From the NCBI GenBank assembly GCA_032622095.1, contig CP136064.1:255667863-255731862 (forward strand): a DNA stretch of 64,000 bases. Reading direction: 5' to 3'. This document shows, in pieces, positions 10,701 through 22,190 of the stretch. The translations under genes and the position numbers were made by a program. The DNA comes from Siphonodentalium dalli. Taxonomy: Eukaryota > Mollusca > Scaphopoda > Gadilida > Siphonodentaliidae. Below the pieces are notes generated by a model that was given only the letters and a program-made list of their open reading frames with translations, ran no database searches and was not told the DNA's origin. How positions within the stretch are numbered: position 1 is the first letter of the stretch; every line of letters begins with the position of its first letter.

Positions 10701-13700
10701 TTGGTGACGTAGGTTCTGCTTTGGGTTAGAGACTTGATTGGTGACGTGGGTTCTGCTTTGGGTTAGAGACTTGATTGGTGACATAGGTTAATTCTGCTTT
10801 GGGTTAGAGACTTGATTGGTGACATAGATTCTGTTTGGGTTAGAGACTTGATTGGTGACGTAGGTTCTGCTTTGGGTTAGAGACTTGATTGGTGACGTAG
10901 GTTCTGCTTTGGGTTAGAGACTTGATTGGTGACGTAGATTCTGCTTTGGGTTAGAGACTTGATTGGTGACGTAGGTTCTGCTTTGGGTTAGAGACTTAAT
11001 TGGTGATGTAGGTTCCGCTTTGGGTTAGAGACTTGATTGGTGATGTAGGTTCTGCTTTGGGTTAGAGACTTGATTGGTGACGTATGTTCTGGTTTGGGTT
11101 AGAGACTTGATTGGTGACGTAGGTTCTGGTTTGGGTTAGAGACTTGATTGGTGACGTAGGTTCTGGTTTGGGTTAGAGACTTGATTGGTGACGTATGTTC
11201 TGGTTTGGGTTAGAGACTTGATTGGTGGCGTAGGTTCTGGTTTGGGTTAGAGACTTGATTGGTGATGTAGGTTCTGCTTTGGTTAGAGACTTGATTGGTG
11301 ACGTATGTTCTGGTTTGGGTTAGAGACTTGATTGGTGACGTATGTTCTGCTTTGGGTTAGAGACTTGATTGGTGACGTATGTTCTGGTTTGGGTTAGAGA
11401 CTTGATTGGTGGCGTAGGTTCTGGTTTGGGTTAGAGACTTGATTGGTGATGTAGGTTCTGGTTTGGGTTAGAGACTTGATTGGTGATGTAGGTTCTGCTT
11501 TGGTTAGAGACTTGATTGGTGACGTATGTTCTGGTTTGGGTTAGAGACTTGATTGGTGACGTATGTTCTGCTTTGGGTTAGAGACTTGATTGGTGACGTA
11601 TGTTCTGGTTTGGGTTAGAGACTTGATTGGTGGCGTAGGTTCTGGTTTGGGTTAGAGACTTGATTGGTGATGTAGGTTCTGGTTTGGGTTAGAGACTTGA
11701 TTGGTGATGTAGGTTCTGCTTTGGTTAGAGACTTGATTGGTGACGTATGTTCTGGTTTGGGTTAGAGACTTGATTGGTGACGTATGTTCTGCTTTGGGTT
11801 AGAGACTTGATTGGTGACGTATGTTCTGGTTTGGGTTAGAGACTTGATTGGTGACGTAGGTTCTGGTTTGGGTTAGAGACTTGATTGGTGACGTAGGTTC
11901 TGTTGGGTTAGAGACTTGATTGGTGACGTGGGTTCTGCTTTGGGTTAGAGACTTGATTGGTGACGTGGGTTCTGGTTTGGGTTAGAGACTTGATTGGTGA
12001 CGTATGTTCTGGTTTGGGTTAGAGACTTGATTGGTGACGTAGGTTCTGGTTTGGGTTAGAGACTTGATTGGTGACGTATGTTCTGCTTTGGGTTAGAGAC
12101 TTGATTGGGGACTTAGGTTCTGCTTTGGGTTAGAGACTTGATTGGTGACATAGATTCTGTTTGGTTAGAGACTTGATTGGTGACATAGATTCTGCTTTGG
12201 GTTAGAGACTTGATTGGTGATGTAAGTTCTGCTTTGGGTTAGAGACCTGATTGGTGATGTAAGTTCTGCTTTGGATTAGAGACTTGATTGGTGATGTAAG
12301 TTCTGCTTTAGATTAGAGACTTGATTGGTGACGTAGGTTCTGCTTTGGGTTAGAGACTTGATTGGTGATGTATGTTCTGCTTTGGGTTAGAGACTTGATT
12401 GGTGACGTATGTTCTGCTTTGGGTTAGAGACTTGATTGGGGACTTAGGTTCTGCTTTGGGTTAGAGACTTGATTGGTGACATAGATTCTGTTTGGTTAGA
12501 GACTTGATTGGTGACGTATGTTCTGGTTTGGGTTAGAGACTTAATTGGTGACGTATGTTCTGCTTTGGGTTAGAGACTTGATTGGTGACGTAGGTTCTGG
12601 TTTGGGTTAGAGACTTGATTGGTGACGTAGGTTCTGGTTTGGGTTAGAGACTTGATTGGTGATGTAGGTTCTGCTTTGGGTTAGAGACTTGATTGGTGGC
12701 GTATGTTCTGGTTTGGGTTAGAGACTTAATTGGTGATGTAGGTTCCGCTTTGGGTTAGAGACTTGATTGGTGACGTATGTTCTGGTTTGGGTTAGAGACT
12801 TAATTGGTGATGTAGGTTCTGCTTTGGGTTAGAGACTTGATTGGTGATGTAGGTTCCGCTTTGGGTTAGAGACTTGATTGGTGACGTATGTTCTGGTTTG
12901 GGTTAGAGACTTGATTGGTGACGTAGGTTCTGGTTTGGGTTAGAGACTTGATTGGTGACGTAGGTTCTGCTTTGGGTTAGAGACTTGATTGGTGACGTAG
13001 GTTCTGCTTTGGGTTAGAGACTTGATTGGTGACGTATGTTCTGGTTTGGGTTAGAGACTTGATTGGTGACGTAGGTTCTGGTTTGGGTTAGAGACTTGAT
13101 TGGTGACGTATGTTCTGGTTTGGGTTAGAGACTTGATTGGGGACTTAGGTTCTGCTTTGGGTTAGAGACTTGATTGGTGACATAGATTCTGTTTGGTTAG
13201 AGACTTGATTGGTGACGTAGGTTCTGGTTTGGGTTAGAGACTTGATTGGTGACGTAGGTTCTGGTTTGGGTTAGAGACTTGATTGGTGACGTGGGTTCTG
13301 GTTTGGGTTAGAGACTTGATCGGTGACGTAGGTTCTGGTTTGGGTTAGAGACTTGATTGGTGACATAGGTTCTGGTTTGGGTTAGAGACTTGATTGGGGA
13401 CTTAGGTTCTGCTTTGGGTTAGAGACTTGATTGGTGACGTAGATTCTGCTTTGGGTTAGAGACTTGACAGATGGTGTGGGTTCTGCTTTGGGTTAGAGAC
13501 TTTATTGGTGACGTAGGTTCTGCTTTGGGTTAGAGACTTGATTGGTGACGTATGTTCTGCTTTGGGTTAGAGACTTGATTGGTGACGTAGGTTCTGGTTT
13601 GGGTTAGAGACTTGATTGGTGACGTAGGTTCTGGTTTGGGTTAGAGACTTGATTGGTGACGTATGTTCTGGTTTGGGTTAGAGACTTGATTGGTGACGTG

Positions 13701-13966
13701 GGTTCTGCTTTGGGTTAGAGACTTGATTGGTGATGTAGGTTCTGGTTTGGGTTAGAGACTTGATTGGTGACGTAGGTTCTGGTTTGGGTTAGAGACTTGA
13801 TTGGTGACGTGGGTTCTGGTTTGGGTTAGAGACTTGATTGGTGACGTAGATTCTGCTTTAGGTTAGAGACTTGATTGGTGACGTGGGTTCTGGTTTGGGT
13901 TAGAGACTTGATTGGTGACATAGATTCTGTTTGGTTAGAGACTTGATTGGCGACGTAAGTTCCTGG
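7764..13966. repeat. 37-bp satellite array, about 168 units
   Basis: The unit is TTTGGGTTAGAGACTTGATT plus GGTGACGTAGGTTCTGC. Length 6203 bp. The main variable sites are GACGTA/GATGTA/GACATA (CpG and its deamination products), GTAGG/GTATG, and CTGCTTT/CTGGTTT. A GGGGACTTAGG variant unit recurs. Some units have lost one or two G in TTTGGG. No open frame or transcription signal was seen. The left edge abuts AT-rich unique DNA; the right edge fades into TTCCTGGTCCTGATATGG. Confidence 0.97.
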
Positions 13967-14277
13967 TCCTGATATGGTATTTAAATGAATTTAGATGAAT
14001 ATAGATGAAATTGTGAATTAATTTCCCATAGAAGCAGTCTAGGTGAATATTATTTTAAAAACCTCAGATCATATTTACAAGAAGCCCAGAAACCCTCATT
14101 TATGCATGTGAATTTTTAGTTCAATTTTACATGTAATTTATAGACAAATTTCTTATGTGACATGGAATCCCTTTGTGAGAATATATATCAACTTCGTCCA
14201 GGCTATTTAGGGATTTCTTTGTGATCGCCTCCGTCTGGGCAAAATATACAGCATCTGGACAAACTGTTGTTCTATTG
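13967..14277. other. AT-rich sequence, nothing recognised
   Basis: No exon, hairpin element or tandem repeat recognised between the satellite and the next repeat. Confidence 0.4.
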
Positions 14278-14605
14278 GTCCAGAAACATGCCTATATGAG
14301 TGTATATGAGCGAGGTCAAGGACACGGTTGCACGTGAAATTGGACCCATCCATATTGTTCCCGGGATCAAAGTAGGCCTACATACCAAATTTTAGTCAGA
14401 TCGGTCGAGGTCCAGAAACATGCCTATATTAGCGTATATGAGTGAGGTCAAGGTCAAGGACACGGTCGCACATGAAATTGGACCTGCCCATATTGTTCCC
14501 GGGATCAAAGTAGGCCTACATACCAAATTTGAGTGGGATCGGTCTAGCAGTTTTCAAGTCAATAACACACATACATACATACACACATACAGACAGACGT
14601 TCCAA
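14278..14605. repeat. two tandem copies of a 130-bp segment with a microsatellite tail
   Basis: CCAGAAACATGCCTATAT, TTGTTCCCGGGATCAAAGTA and GGCCTACATACCAAATTT each occur twice. The second copy is followed by an ACATACATACAC / ACAGACAGACG tail. Similar tails end other dispersed repeats in this window. Confidence 0.75.
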
Positions 14606-15261
14606 AATATATAATAGATGAGAATTTGTTCAAACTCACTGAAGCAAGCACATTGGAAGCATTGAGCACTCATATTGAGTCCGTGCCTCCATAAATCTGA
14701 TATATATACCAATAGTCTGAAAACATGGACAACATATAAAAATATATTTAATTCTCAAACTGCTAATTGTTGATTTATTTTTGTATTGTTCGCCTTTCAT
14801 TGATTTTATCAAATTTTACATGACATTTAATTTCAAGTCTATCCTTTAAAGTGGATCTAACTTCAATGCTCAGTGATGTATTATATTTATTACACAGAGC
14901 ACACCCTATATCAGGGACATCCGAATTGTATCTTGTTATGCTAGGTAAGCAGAATTATTGCCTAGATAAATTGTAATTTATAGTGGACAGTGATTTTTGT
15001 CCGTGGGGATTCATGTGGTTTCGAGGTTGGTGAGTACCATTCATTACTAATGTTCGAAGCGAGTGCAAATGCACACAAAAAAAAGTTGCCAGTGAAAGGT
15101 TCATGGAAACCACCAGTCCATACATGGAGATCTAGGAGAGTCCTCCGACTGGCAACTTTGGTCAGAATATTAGAGCAAACAACTGTGTATACAAATGAGG
15201 TACATGTATCAGCTTGTTTGCAAAATAGTATAGCATATGCTCGTACATGACAAAATACTAA
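14606..15261. other. no gene seen
   Basis: Unique-looking sequence. Open frames of 86-140 codons here have no recognisable domain; the longest runs into the neighbouring miniature element, so none is called. Confidence 0.4.
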
Positions 15262-15269
15262 ATAATATA

Positions 15270-15521
15270 CAAGCCTTGAAATAGTGTCTGTCAGTTGCAG
15301 AATGAGGTCCCGAGAGGGTGAATTTAGTGATGCTACCCCGCATAGCGGGCTAGCGTCACCAAATTCACCCTCTGGGAACCTCATTCTGCTGAGTTGTAAG
15401 CAGAATGAGGTCCCCAGAGGGTGAATTTGGTGATGCTAGCCCGCTATGCTGGGTAGCATCACTAAATTCACCCTCTGGGGACCTCATTCTGCAAATGACA
15501 GGCACACTATTTCAAGGCTTG
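15270..15521. mobile_element. hAT-like double-hairpin miniature element, complete compact copy
   Basis: Flanked by the 8-bp target duplication ATAATATA (15262-15269 and 15522-15529). Terminal inverted repeat CAAGCCTTGAAATAGTG / CACTATTTCAAGGCTTG. Inside are two large hairpins whose arms start GCAGAATGAGGTCCC and end GGGACCTCATTCTGC, centred on GTGATGCTA..TAGC..CAC sequences. An 8-bp duplication with CA...TG ends fits the hAT superfamily. This is the best-preserved copy and defines the ends of the family. Confidence 0.88.
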
Positions 15522-15529
15522 ATAATATA

Positions 15530-16142
15530 TCATTATCCTACTAGTAGTTTATTACCTTATTCCTCGTTTCTGGTCGTATTTGCGATTGGCTCGACCATTT
15601 TGAATACATGATACTCATCACCTCAACACAACGTGATTCCCCACCATGCATATAACAGGCCAGCCACATCCGGAGTTAAACTATTATTGAATTTGCCAGT
15701 GCCAAATCACTATTTCCATGTTTGTGTGGAAACTTTGGGATCGCGCATTCCTAACAATATTGAAGCAAATGAACAGTCTCCAGATAGAATTTGTTTTGCG
15801 TCTGCTTATTTTATTTAAATAATGGCACAAGTATTCCAATTGCTCCTTCATAACAATATTTAAACCTTTGAATATTAATTTACTTCCTTTATAACGTGCC
15901 ATTTATATGATTAATTTTGTCGTAAAAACAAACATGGGACCGAATTAGTGCAACTTAAGATTTTGATTTATTTTTGAGAAATATAATTTTTGATTTTTCG
16001 ATTTGACAAACGACAATATTCATATTCAACTATTGTAGTTAAATATAACTATAATATTTTAATTCAGGATGTGACTAACCAAGTATAATGTCCAACCGAA
16101 ATGAAATGGTTGAAGCCTTATATGCAAACTTGGATATACACG
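15530..16142. other. no gene seen
   Basis: AT-rich; no exon, terminal repeat or RNA gene recognised. Confidence 0.4.
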
Positions 16143-16515
16143 TAGTGTGTCTGACATTTGCAGAATGAGGTCTGCAAAGGGTGAATTTAGTGATGCTACC
16201 CGACACAGTGGGCTAGCATCACCAAATTCATCATCTGGGGACCTTATTCTGCTTAGGACTCATCTTCTGGGAAGTATTTAGTCTCAAATTAACATTGTTG
16301 GCAAGTTACTTTTTCCCTTCTGTTCAGTTTCCATATATCCCCTAATTTGAGGAGATAAAATGCATAATCGACGTGAATAATGGGTGAACATCACCAACTT
16401 CAACTGGGGAACTTCCCAGAGGGTGAATTTGGTGACACTAGACCACCGTACTTGGTAGCATCACTAAATTCACCCTTTGGGGACCTCATTCTGCAAATGT
16501 CAGATACACTATATC
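16143..16515. mobile_element. hAT-like double-hairpin miniature element, long form
   Basis: Starts GTAGTGTGTCTGACATTTGC and ends GCAAATGTCAGATACACTAT. Two hairpins (AGGGTGAATTTAGTGATGCT and CACTAAATTCACCCTTTGG types) flank about 150 bp of interior with TTACTTTTTCCCTTCTG, CCCCTAATTTGAGG and GGTGAACATCACC. Confidence 0.8.
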
Positions 16516-16596
16516 CTGGCTAGCTAATGTGCATGTGAAGGTTATCAATGAATGTTTCCTGCCACTCAGATAGCAGATTTATTATGTTCTCATTAA

Positions 16597-16770
16597 CCCT
16601 ATGCAGCATTAAAGATCCTGTGCCAGTGCATTCTCTTATATATGCTAGTCACCATAGGGAGCATTGCATATATAAGAGAATGCACTGGCTTAGAAGGTCA
16701 AGGTAAATATTATTAGGCCAATGTATTCTCTCCCATATGGGAGCCTTGCATATATAAGAGAATGTATAAT
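16597..16770. mobile_element. CATGAC-family miniature element, right part lost
   Basis: TTAA at 16593-16596, then CCCTATGCAGCATTAAAGAT, CCTGTGCCAGTGCATTCTC and a hairpin. The second hairpin is incomplete and the right end is missing. Confidence 0.6.
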
Positions 16771-16911
16771 GTATTTTAATGCTCTTTACCTGATGAACTC
16801 ATGACCAGAAATAAATGTGTGTATCCACAAAAAGTTTGTCGATGATGTTAGCGTAAATATTTTAATATCATAAGATTCTTCATTCAGAAGCAGAATGTGT
16901 ATGCCAAACCG

Positions 16912-17176
16912 TTGATAAATAAAGGCCTATTCAGACGTGAAGCGAGCGATGATAAATAAAGGCCTATTCAGACGTGATGCGAGCGATGATAAATAAAGGC
17001 CTATTCAGACGTGATGCGAGCGATGATAAATAAAGGCCTATTCAGACGTGATGCGAGCGATGATAAATAAAGGCCTATTCAGACGTGATGCGAGCGATGA
17101 TAAATAAAGGCCTATTCAGACGTGATGCGAGCGATGATAAATAAAGGCCTATTCAGACGTGGTGACGCGAGCGATG
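16912..17176. repeat. 37-bp minisatellite, about seven copies
   Basis: The unit is GCGAGCGATGATAAATAAAG plus GCCTATTCAGACGTGAT; copies are nearly identical. It shares the 37-bp length of the large satellite at 7764-13966 but not its sequence. Confidence 0.92.
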
Positions 17177-19162
17177 CAAATTCTGCATCAACACTCAATT
17201 AGGACAAACATAACATCACTGAGGTATTCATATGTCAATCGCAAGTATAGGATTTGTTCTAATTCAGTGATATGATTTGAGTGTTTACTTGAGTGTTTTT
17301 GGCTTTTTCAACAATGGAGATAGACTTCAAACCCAATATCTATAGCAGAAATTAATAAAGTCTATATAACAGGACTCTGCATCATACGAACCACACAAAA
17401 AGAACGTATGGAATATGGATGGACATTCCTCCCTTCTGCAAGTGAATGGTATAATTAAATAGCAATTTTATTTTTTAATAGCAGGCATTAAAAAGACTAT
17501 TTCACTGTTTTTGACTCGTTTTTTGGACCATTGGGGAAAACTGCCACATGTGTACCATATGTGATGACTTGCTGCCAAGTTACCATTTGAAAACAACGTA
17601 GGATGACGGATTTCCATGAGAATAATTTGACACAGTAATCGTGACTCGTGTCTCTTGCATGGCTCGCGTCGCTGTCTGTAGTGCCATACTAAGCAAGGAG
17701 TTTTGGATAGTTATGCAATATTGCTTTCAGAATGGAATACAAAGAATCATGCCAAAAATTTATTTTTTACAATAAAATTGATATCAAAATAAGCAGAAAA
17801 CAGCATCATTGTTATAAACGAACTACATGCAGCGACTATTGTTGACTGAATCAATGCCATAATGTTTATGCCCAATAATTCGTCTCCCAATAAAGCAGTA
17901 AATATTTATATTTGGCAAAGTCAATTTGGTTGGAATTTTCGATAATTCTTAGTTGATTGCTACATTGTTCCAGTTTGGTTACTTTACTGATTGATTTTCT
18001 TTCTCAGAAATAAGACCATATTAAATATGTCTTTAATTTATTTATCGTGATCAAAAATCTAAATCTAGAATATACCCATGACTTGAATGATTTGTTGTGA
18101 TTTTAATGTGTTTTATGCTCTAATTTATGTTTGCTCGTATATTATCCTCAATGTGTGTTTGCTCATTTATTATCCTCCTTTTCTTCATTCCATTTTAATG
18201 GGAGGAGCCATTAAATTGTTGAAGCTTGTTTGAATCATGACTAAATTAAAGATATCACACTGTTTATATTGTTTTGAGAGTTTAATTGGTACAAACACCA
18301 CCATGTTTCCATTCATTTTATAGGGGCACTGGACACTAAATCCAGCCGTTTATAGGACCATCTCATTTTATACTCAACAGAATATATGTAACATGATTGA
18401 ATTTGAACCATGGATGAGAGCAAAACCCACTCATGTGCTCATGAATGATGCAAACATGGTAATTAAAAGGAAAATTAATTTATGAATCCTGGTTAAGTGG
18501 TCCTGCTAATTTGCTATGATGTTGGTGGGTTCTGCTCAATTGCTGTGATGCTGATCTGAACGAATCACGAATTTATAACAAATTTGGGATTAATTGGAGC
18601 ACCTATCGCAGAAATTCAACATTTTCTGACAACAAACATTATGGACGCCATCTTGGATCCTGAATTTTCCCCAAGAGCAGATTTTTGCAGATTTTGTATG
18701 TGTTGTTCCTTGTGTTTATTCCCCATCGAATGACACCAAAATCAGCTTGTATCCAATTTCTTCCGGGTTCAACTCTACCACGACCACACTATAGCAGCCA
18801 TCTAGGATTTCACATATGAATCCATATGCACACCCTGCAACCCTCATTTATTGGAGAAATGGTTACTTCTAGATGGGAGCTATCGCATCTAAATGATTTT
18901 CAATCAAAAACATGGCTGCCGCAAGCCATATTGGATTTTACTCATTGTATTACTAAATATTTTGGCATGCCATACAGCCAACAATTTTCATCCAATTGAT
19001 CCCAAACTTCATATGGCTCTTCGGGTTGACCTCTGGTATTACTTAAAATTTTAAATCTTCACATTCCTTATCACTCCATTGACTGTAATGTATGACAATA
19101 TTCCCTCTCCATATTTAGCTACTATGTCAGACATTATTATTTCAATAAAATGTTATTGTTAA
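17177..19162. other. no gene seen; degenerate repeats in the right half
   Basis: AT-rich. The part from about 18530 to 19080 has the style of degenerate dispersed repeats, with recurring ATTTTGGATTT.. and CCATC..GGAT phrases. No exon recognised. Confidence 0.4.
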
Positions 19163-19740
19163 TATACCCCCGTAACGACGTTGTGGGGAGGTATACTGGA
19201 ATCAGCTTGTCCGTCCGTCCGTCTATCGTCCATGGGAGACAAATTTGTCCGAAGTTTTTCTAAGTCATTTTTTTATCATTTCCGTGAAACTTAGCACAGA
19301 CATCGGCCACCATGGGAACCTGTGCACCTGCGATTATGACGTCTGTCGGACTTTTTTTGGTGGAGTTATCCCCCTTTTTTGCAACATGTATAATTTTGTC
19401 CGAGCTTTTATTCCTACATTTTTAGGTAAATGTTTTTGAAACTTGGCACAGATATTTAGTACCATGGGAACCTGTGCACGTCCGATTATGACATCTGTCT
19501 GCCTATTTTGTGGAGTTATTCCCCTTTTTCGACATTTTCACAACATGCATAATTTTGTCTGAGCTTTTATTCCTACATTTTTCAGTCAAAAGGATTAGGA
19601 TTAGGCTTAGGGTTGTGCACCTGCAATGGGAATCTGTTATTTTATTATTTTAACAAAATGTTTACTGACATGTGAAACATCTTGGTGTTTAAAAACATAG
19701 GGGGTATCCTTGGTCCCATTGGGACAGTTACACCTCTAGT
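19163..19740. repeat. dispersed repeat with TATACCCCCGTAACG end and GTCCGTCCG tract
   Basis: Starts TATACCCCCGTAACGACG, then AATCAGCTTGTCCGTCCGTC, and contains tandemly related blocks with ACTTGGCACAGATATTTAGT and GGAGTTATCCCCC. Ends near GGGGGTATCC. An inverted relative is at 24930-25682. Probably a non-autonomous element; class not determined. Confidence 0.65.
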
Positions 19741-19771
19741 TAGGGATCTTTGTCTAATCCAAACAATTGAA

Positions 19772-19840
19772 AGAGGTTAAGCAATGTCGAGCTCGGTTAG
19801 TCCTTGGATGGGTGACCGGCTTGGGATTCTGGATGCTGCC
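19772..19840 (+). pseudogene. 5S rRNA-derived fragment (3' two thirds)
   Basis: GAGGTTAAGCAATGTCGAGC and TCGGTTAGTCCTTGGATGGG then TGACCGGCTTGGGATTCTGG closely follow animal 5S rRNA (GAAGTTAAGCAACGTCG.., GGTTAGTACTTGGATGGG, TGACCGCCTGGGAA). This covers box A, the intermediate element and box C of the internal promoter. The 5' third is not recognisable and the sequence has many substitutions, so it is a pseudogene or the head of a 5S-derived SINE, not a working gene. Confidence 0.75.
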
Positions 19841-20142
19841 AACTTTAAGTGCGACTCCCGCACTCCTCTCTCTCGTTCTGTCAGACAAACTAGATCCATA
19901 TCAATTATGAAATAAAACAGTGTTTTTGCCACATAGTCGGACGAGAGCATACCATGAGGCGAATGAGCCAGTCAGAGAGGCACAAGTTCGAACAGTAAGT
20001 TTGTCTCAGGGAGATTCATGCAACAGCTTAAGAAACAACTTTAATTGCACTGTATATATCATAACAATACAAACAACAAATTCATTTTTTAAATATACCA
20101 ACAATCATTAACAATTTCATGATGGGAGACAATTAACATTTT

Positions 20143-20345
20143 CATGATTTGAGCTGCGCTGGTGCAGCACAAATGATTCTGTGCCAGTGCATTCTCTTAT
20201 ATAAGTAGGCCTCCCATAGGGAGCCTCGCAAATATCAGAGAATACACTGGCTTACAAGGTCAATGTAATTAATGTTAGACCACTGTATTCTCTTCAAAAT
20301 GCAAGGCTCCCTATGGAGACCTGTATTTATAAGAGAATGCACTGT
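20143..20345. mobile_element. CATGAC-family miniature element, diverged, inverted
   Basis: TTTGAGCTGCGCTGGTGCAG is the family end in the opposite orientation. It is followed by GTGCCAGTGCATTCTC and two diverged hairpins ending GAGAATGCACTG. Neither TTAA is intact. Confidence 0.55.
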
Positions 20346-20454
20346 TGTGAATAGTATTGGTGTGCCCTGGTTAGGCCGACCTCAGCTCAGTGTCAGTTAG
20401 AACAGTTCAGTCTACATAAAGCACACGTTTGTTCAATTATATAAAACAACTAGC

Positions 20455-21060
20455 AGTTGGAAATTTCATACCTGACACAACATTAGTTGGAAATTTCGCA
20501 CCAACAATAGGTTGAAAATGTTCTTGTAGTTTGATTTTCAAACAATTTAGTGGGGGGAATTTATTGTTTTTGCATATTTTCCTTCTTTTGGTAAAACATT
20601 TGGACTGAAATGGCCATCAGTTAGAAATTTTCCAACCTTAGGGGGTGTCAGGTCAGTGGTCAGGTTGGAAATTTCCAACACTTGGAAGCTTGTGTCCTGG
20701 TCCCTCCCCCGTGGCCAGTCAAAAACTTCTAGTTAATTTAAAAAAAACAATATTGTCCTACATTTGGTCAAAATTGTCACTGGAATTGTCATCAGTTGGA
20801 AATTTTCCAACCTAAGTCTGAGTGTCAGGTTTGAAATTTCCAACTCTATGAATGCTTGAGGCTAGTCTAGATGCTAGGATTTTGCGATTTTCTTGTTCAG
20901 ATTTCGACCATGGTTCGGCCCGGTGTGTCCTTGTCCCTCCCTGTGGCCAATAAAAAAATGCTAATGAAAACAATATTTACTACATTTGGTTAAAATTGTT
21001 GACTCAAACGGTCATCAGTTGGAAAATTTCCAAACTAAGGGAAAATTTTCTCACACAGGG
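20455..21060. repeat. diverged tandem repeat with GTTGGAAATTTTCCAAC hairpins
   Basis: Three related blocks (about 20560-20700, 20700-20850, 20920-21060). Each contains CAGTTGGAAATTTTCCAACC, ACATTTGGT..AAA and TGTCC..GTCCCTCCC..GTGGCCA. Small perfect palindromes recur. No coding potential recognised. Confidence 0.6.
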
Positions 21061-22190
21061 CCGAACAACCATGGTCAGCCCGGTGTGTCCTGGTCTATTG
21101 CCTATGGTCGTGTCCATTTGTCTGGAGTTAGACCACTAGATGTTAGGATTTGGGGGGGTGGGGTTGCAGTTGGAATTATCAAGGTGGACACCCCTCCAAC
21201 GGAGACCCTCTAGCCATATCCCTGCCCAGGTGTTACCTTTTTTAAGTTCTGTGAAACCCTCTGCATGCTGTGGATATTTGTTGGGAATAGAGAATACTCT
21301 TGCTCAAAGTGTTACACGTATTCTCATAAATTGTATATTCAAATAGCATCACAAGACATGATTCTTACAGTCATGGAATATAAGTATAGTGGCTCACCTT
21401 GTCGATTGTCATTTTGTTTATCGCGATTAATCCGTTCCACCAATAATGAAGTATTTATTTACAACTGCGTATACTTCAGACGTTATATTATTATACATGA
21501 ATATCATAAACACATAAGTTTGCAAAAAATAAAAGACGACAATTGGGTTTTACATATAGCGATGTATCAATCAATCTAGTGGGTTGTACTAAGATCTTGA
21601 GGACACCTGGTTATCATATCTCCATGAAGATACAGATGTTTTAAAGAAATTTCCAGGTGCTCCTCTGTTCATGGTGCTATATATTGGCTAAATATTCTCA
21701 GTTTGAAAGAAATGTTGCTGCGCATGTATATCAGCTACATGTGCCAGACACAGAGCGAGATTTTGAGTTGTTTATGTCAAGTCGATGAGTCTGTTCTAAA
21801 TATTCTGCTTTCTCGGGCAGATATACCCTTGTCAGTATTGGAGGATCCTGAAAAGTCATCTGCTACTGACTGCGTTTTCTTTTATATCAGAAGAAAATAT
21901 ATTTGACTGCACACTGTAACCACTATTTTTGAACAGGTCTTCGATACATTTCCATATCTCTTGACAAATTGTAACTGTATTGAATGGAACAGACTCAATT
22001 TTGTTATAATATATATGCAATCCTCTGACGGTTCGAGGTCTCTCAGTTTGCAAGAATATATGTATCTCTTAAATAGAATGATAAATATACTTTTAATGCT
22101 TCTACTATGCGTCTGTTTTGCTTGCTCATTATGTGCCCTGATTGCCATCCCCATATAAATATGACAGTTGAGAAGATATAATTGTTCAAG
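21061..22190. other. no firm gene; possible decayed exon near 21593-21790
   Basis: A plus-strand stretch reads DLEDTWLSYLHEDTDVLKKF and stops after a further 12 codons. Another frame then reads FERNVAAHVYQLHVPDTERD. The two look more protein-like than the surroundings but I cannot name a family. Treated as an unconfirmed remnant. Confidence 0.25.

Noticed and set aside
7764-13966. CRISPR-like or other direct-repeat/spacer array
   Set aside because: There are no unique spacers. Units are contiguous 37-bp copies with point variants in an animal genome, so it is a satellite.
14962-15384. 140-codon minus-strand open frame
   Set aside because: It runs into the hairpin of the miniature element at 15270, has no recognisable domain, and has no splice or homology support.
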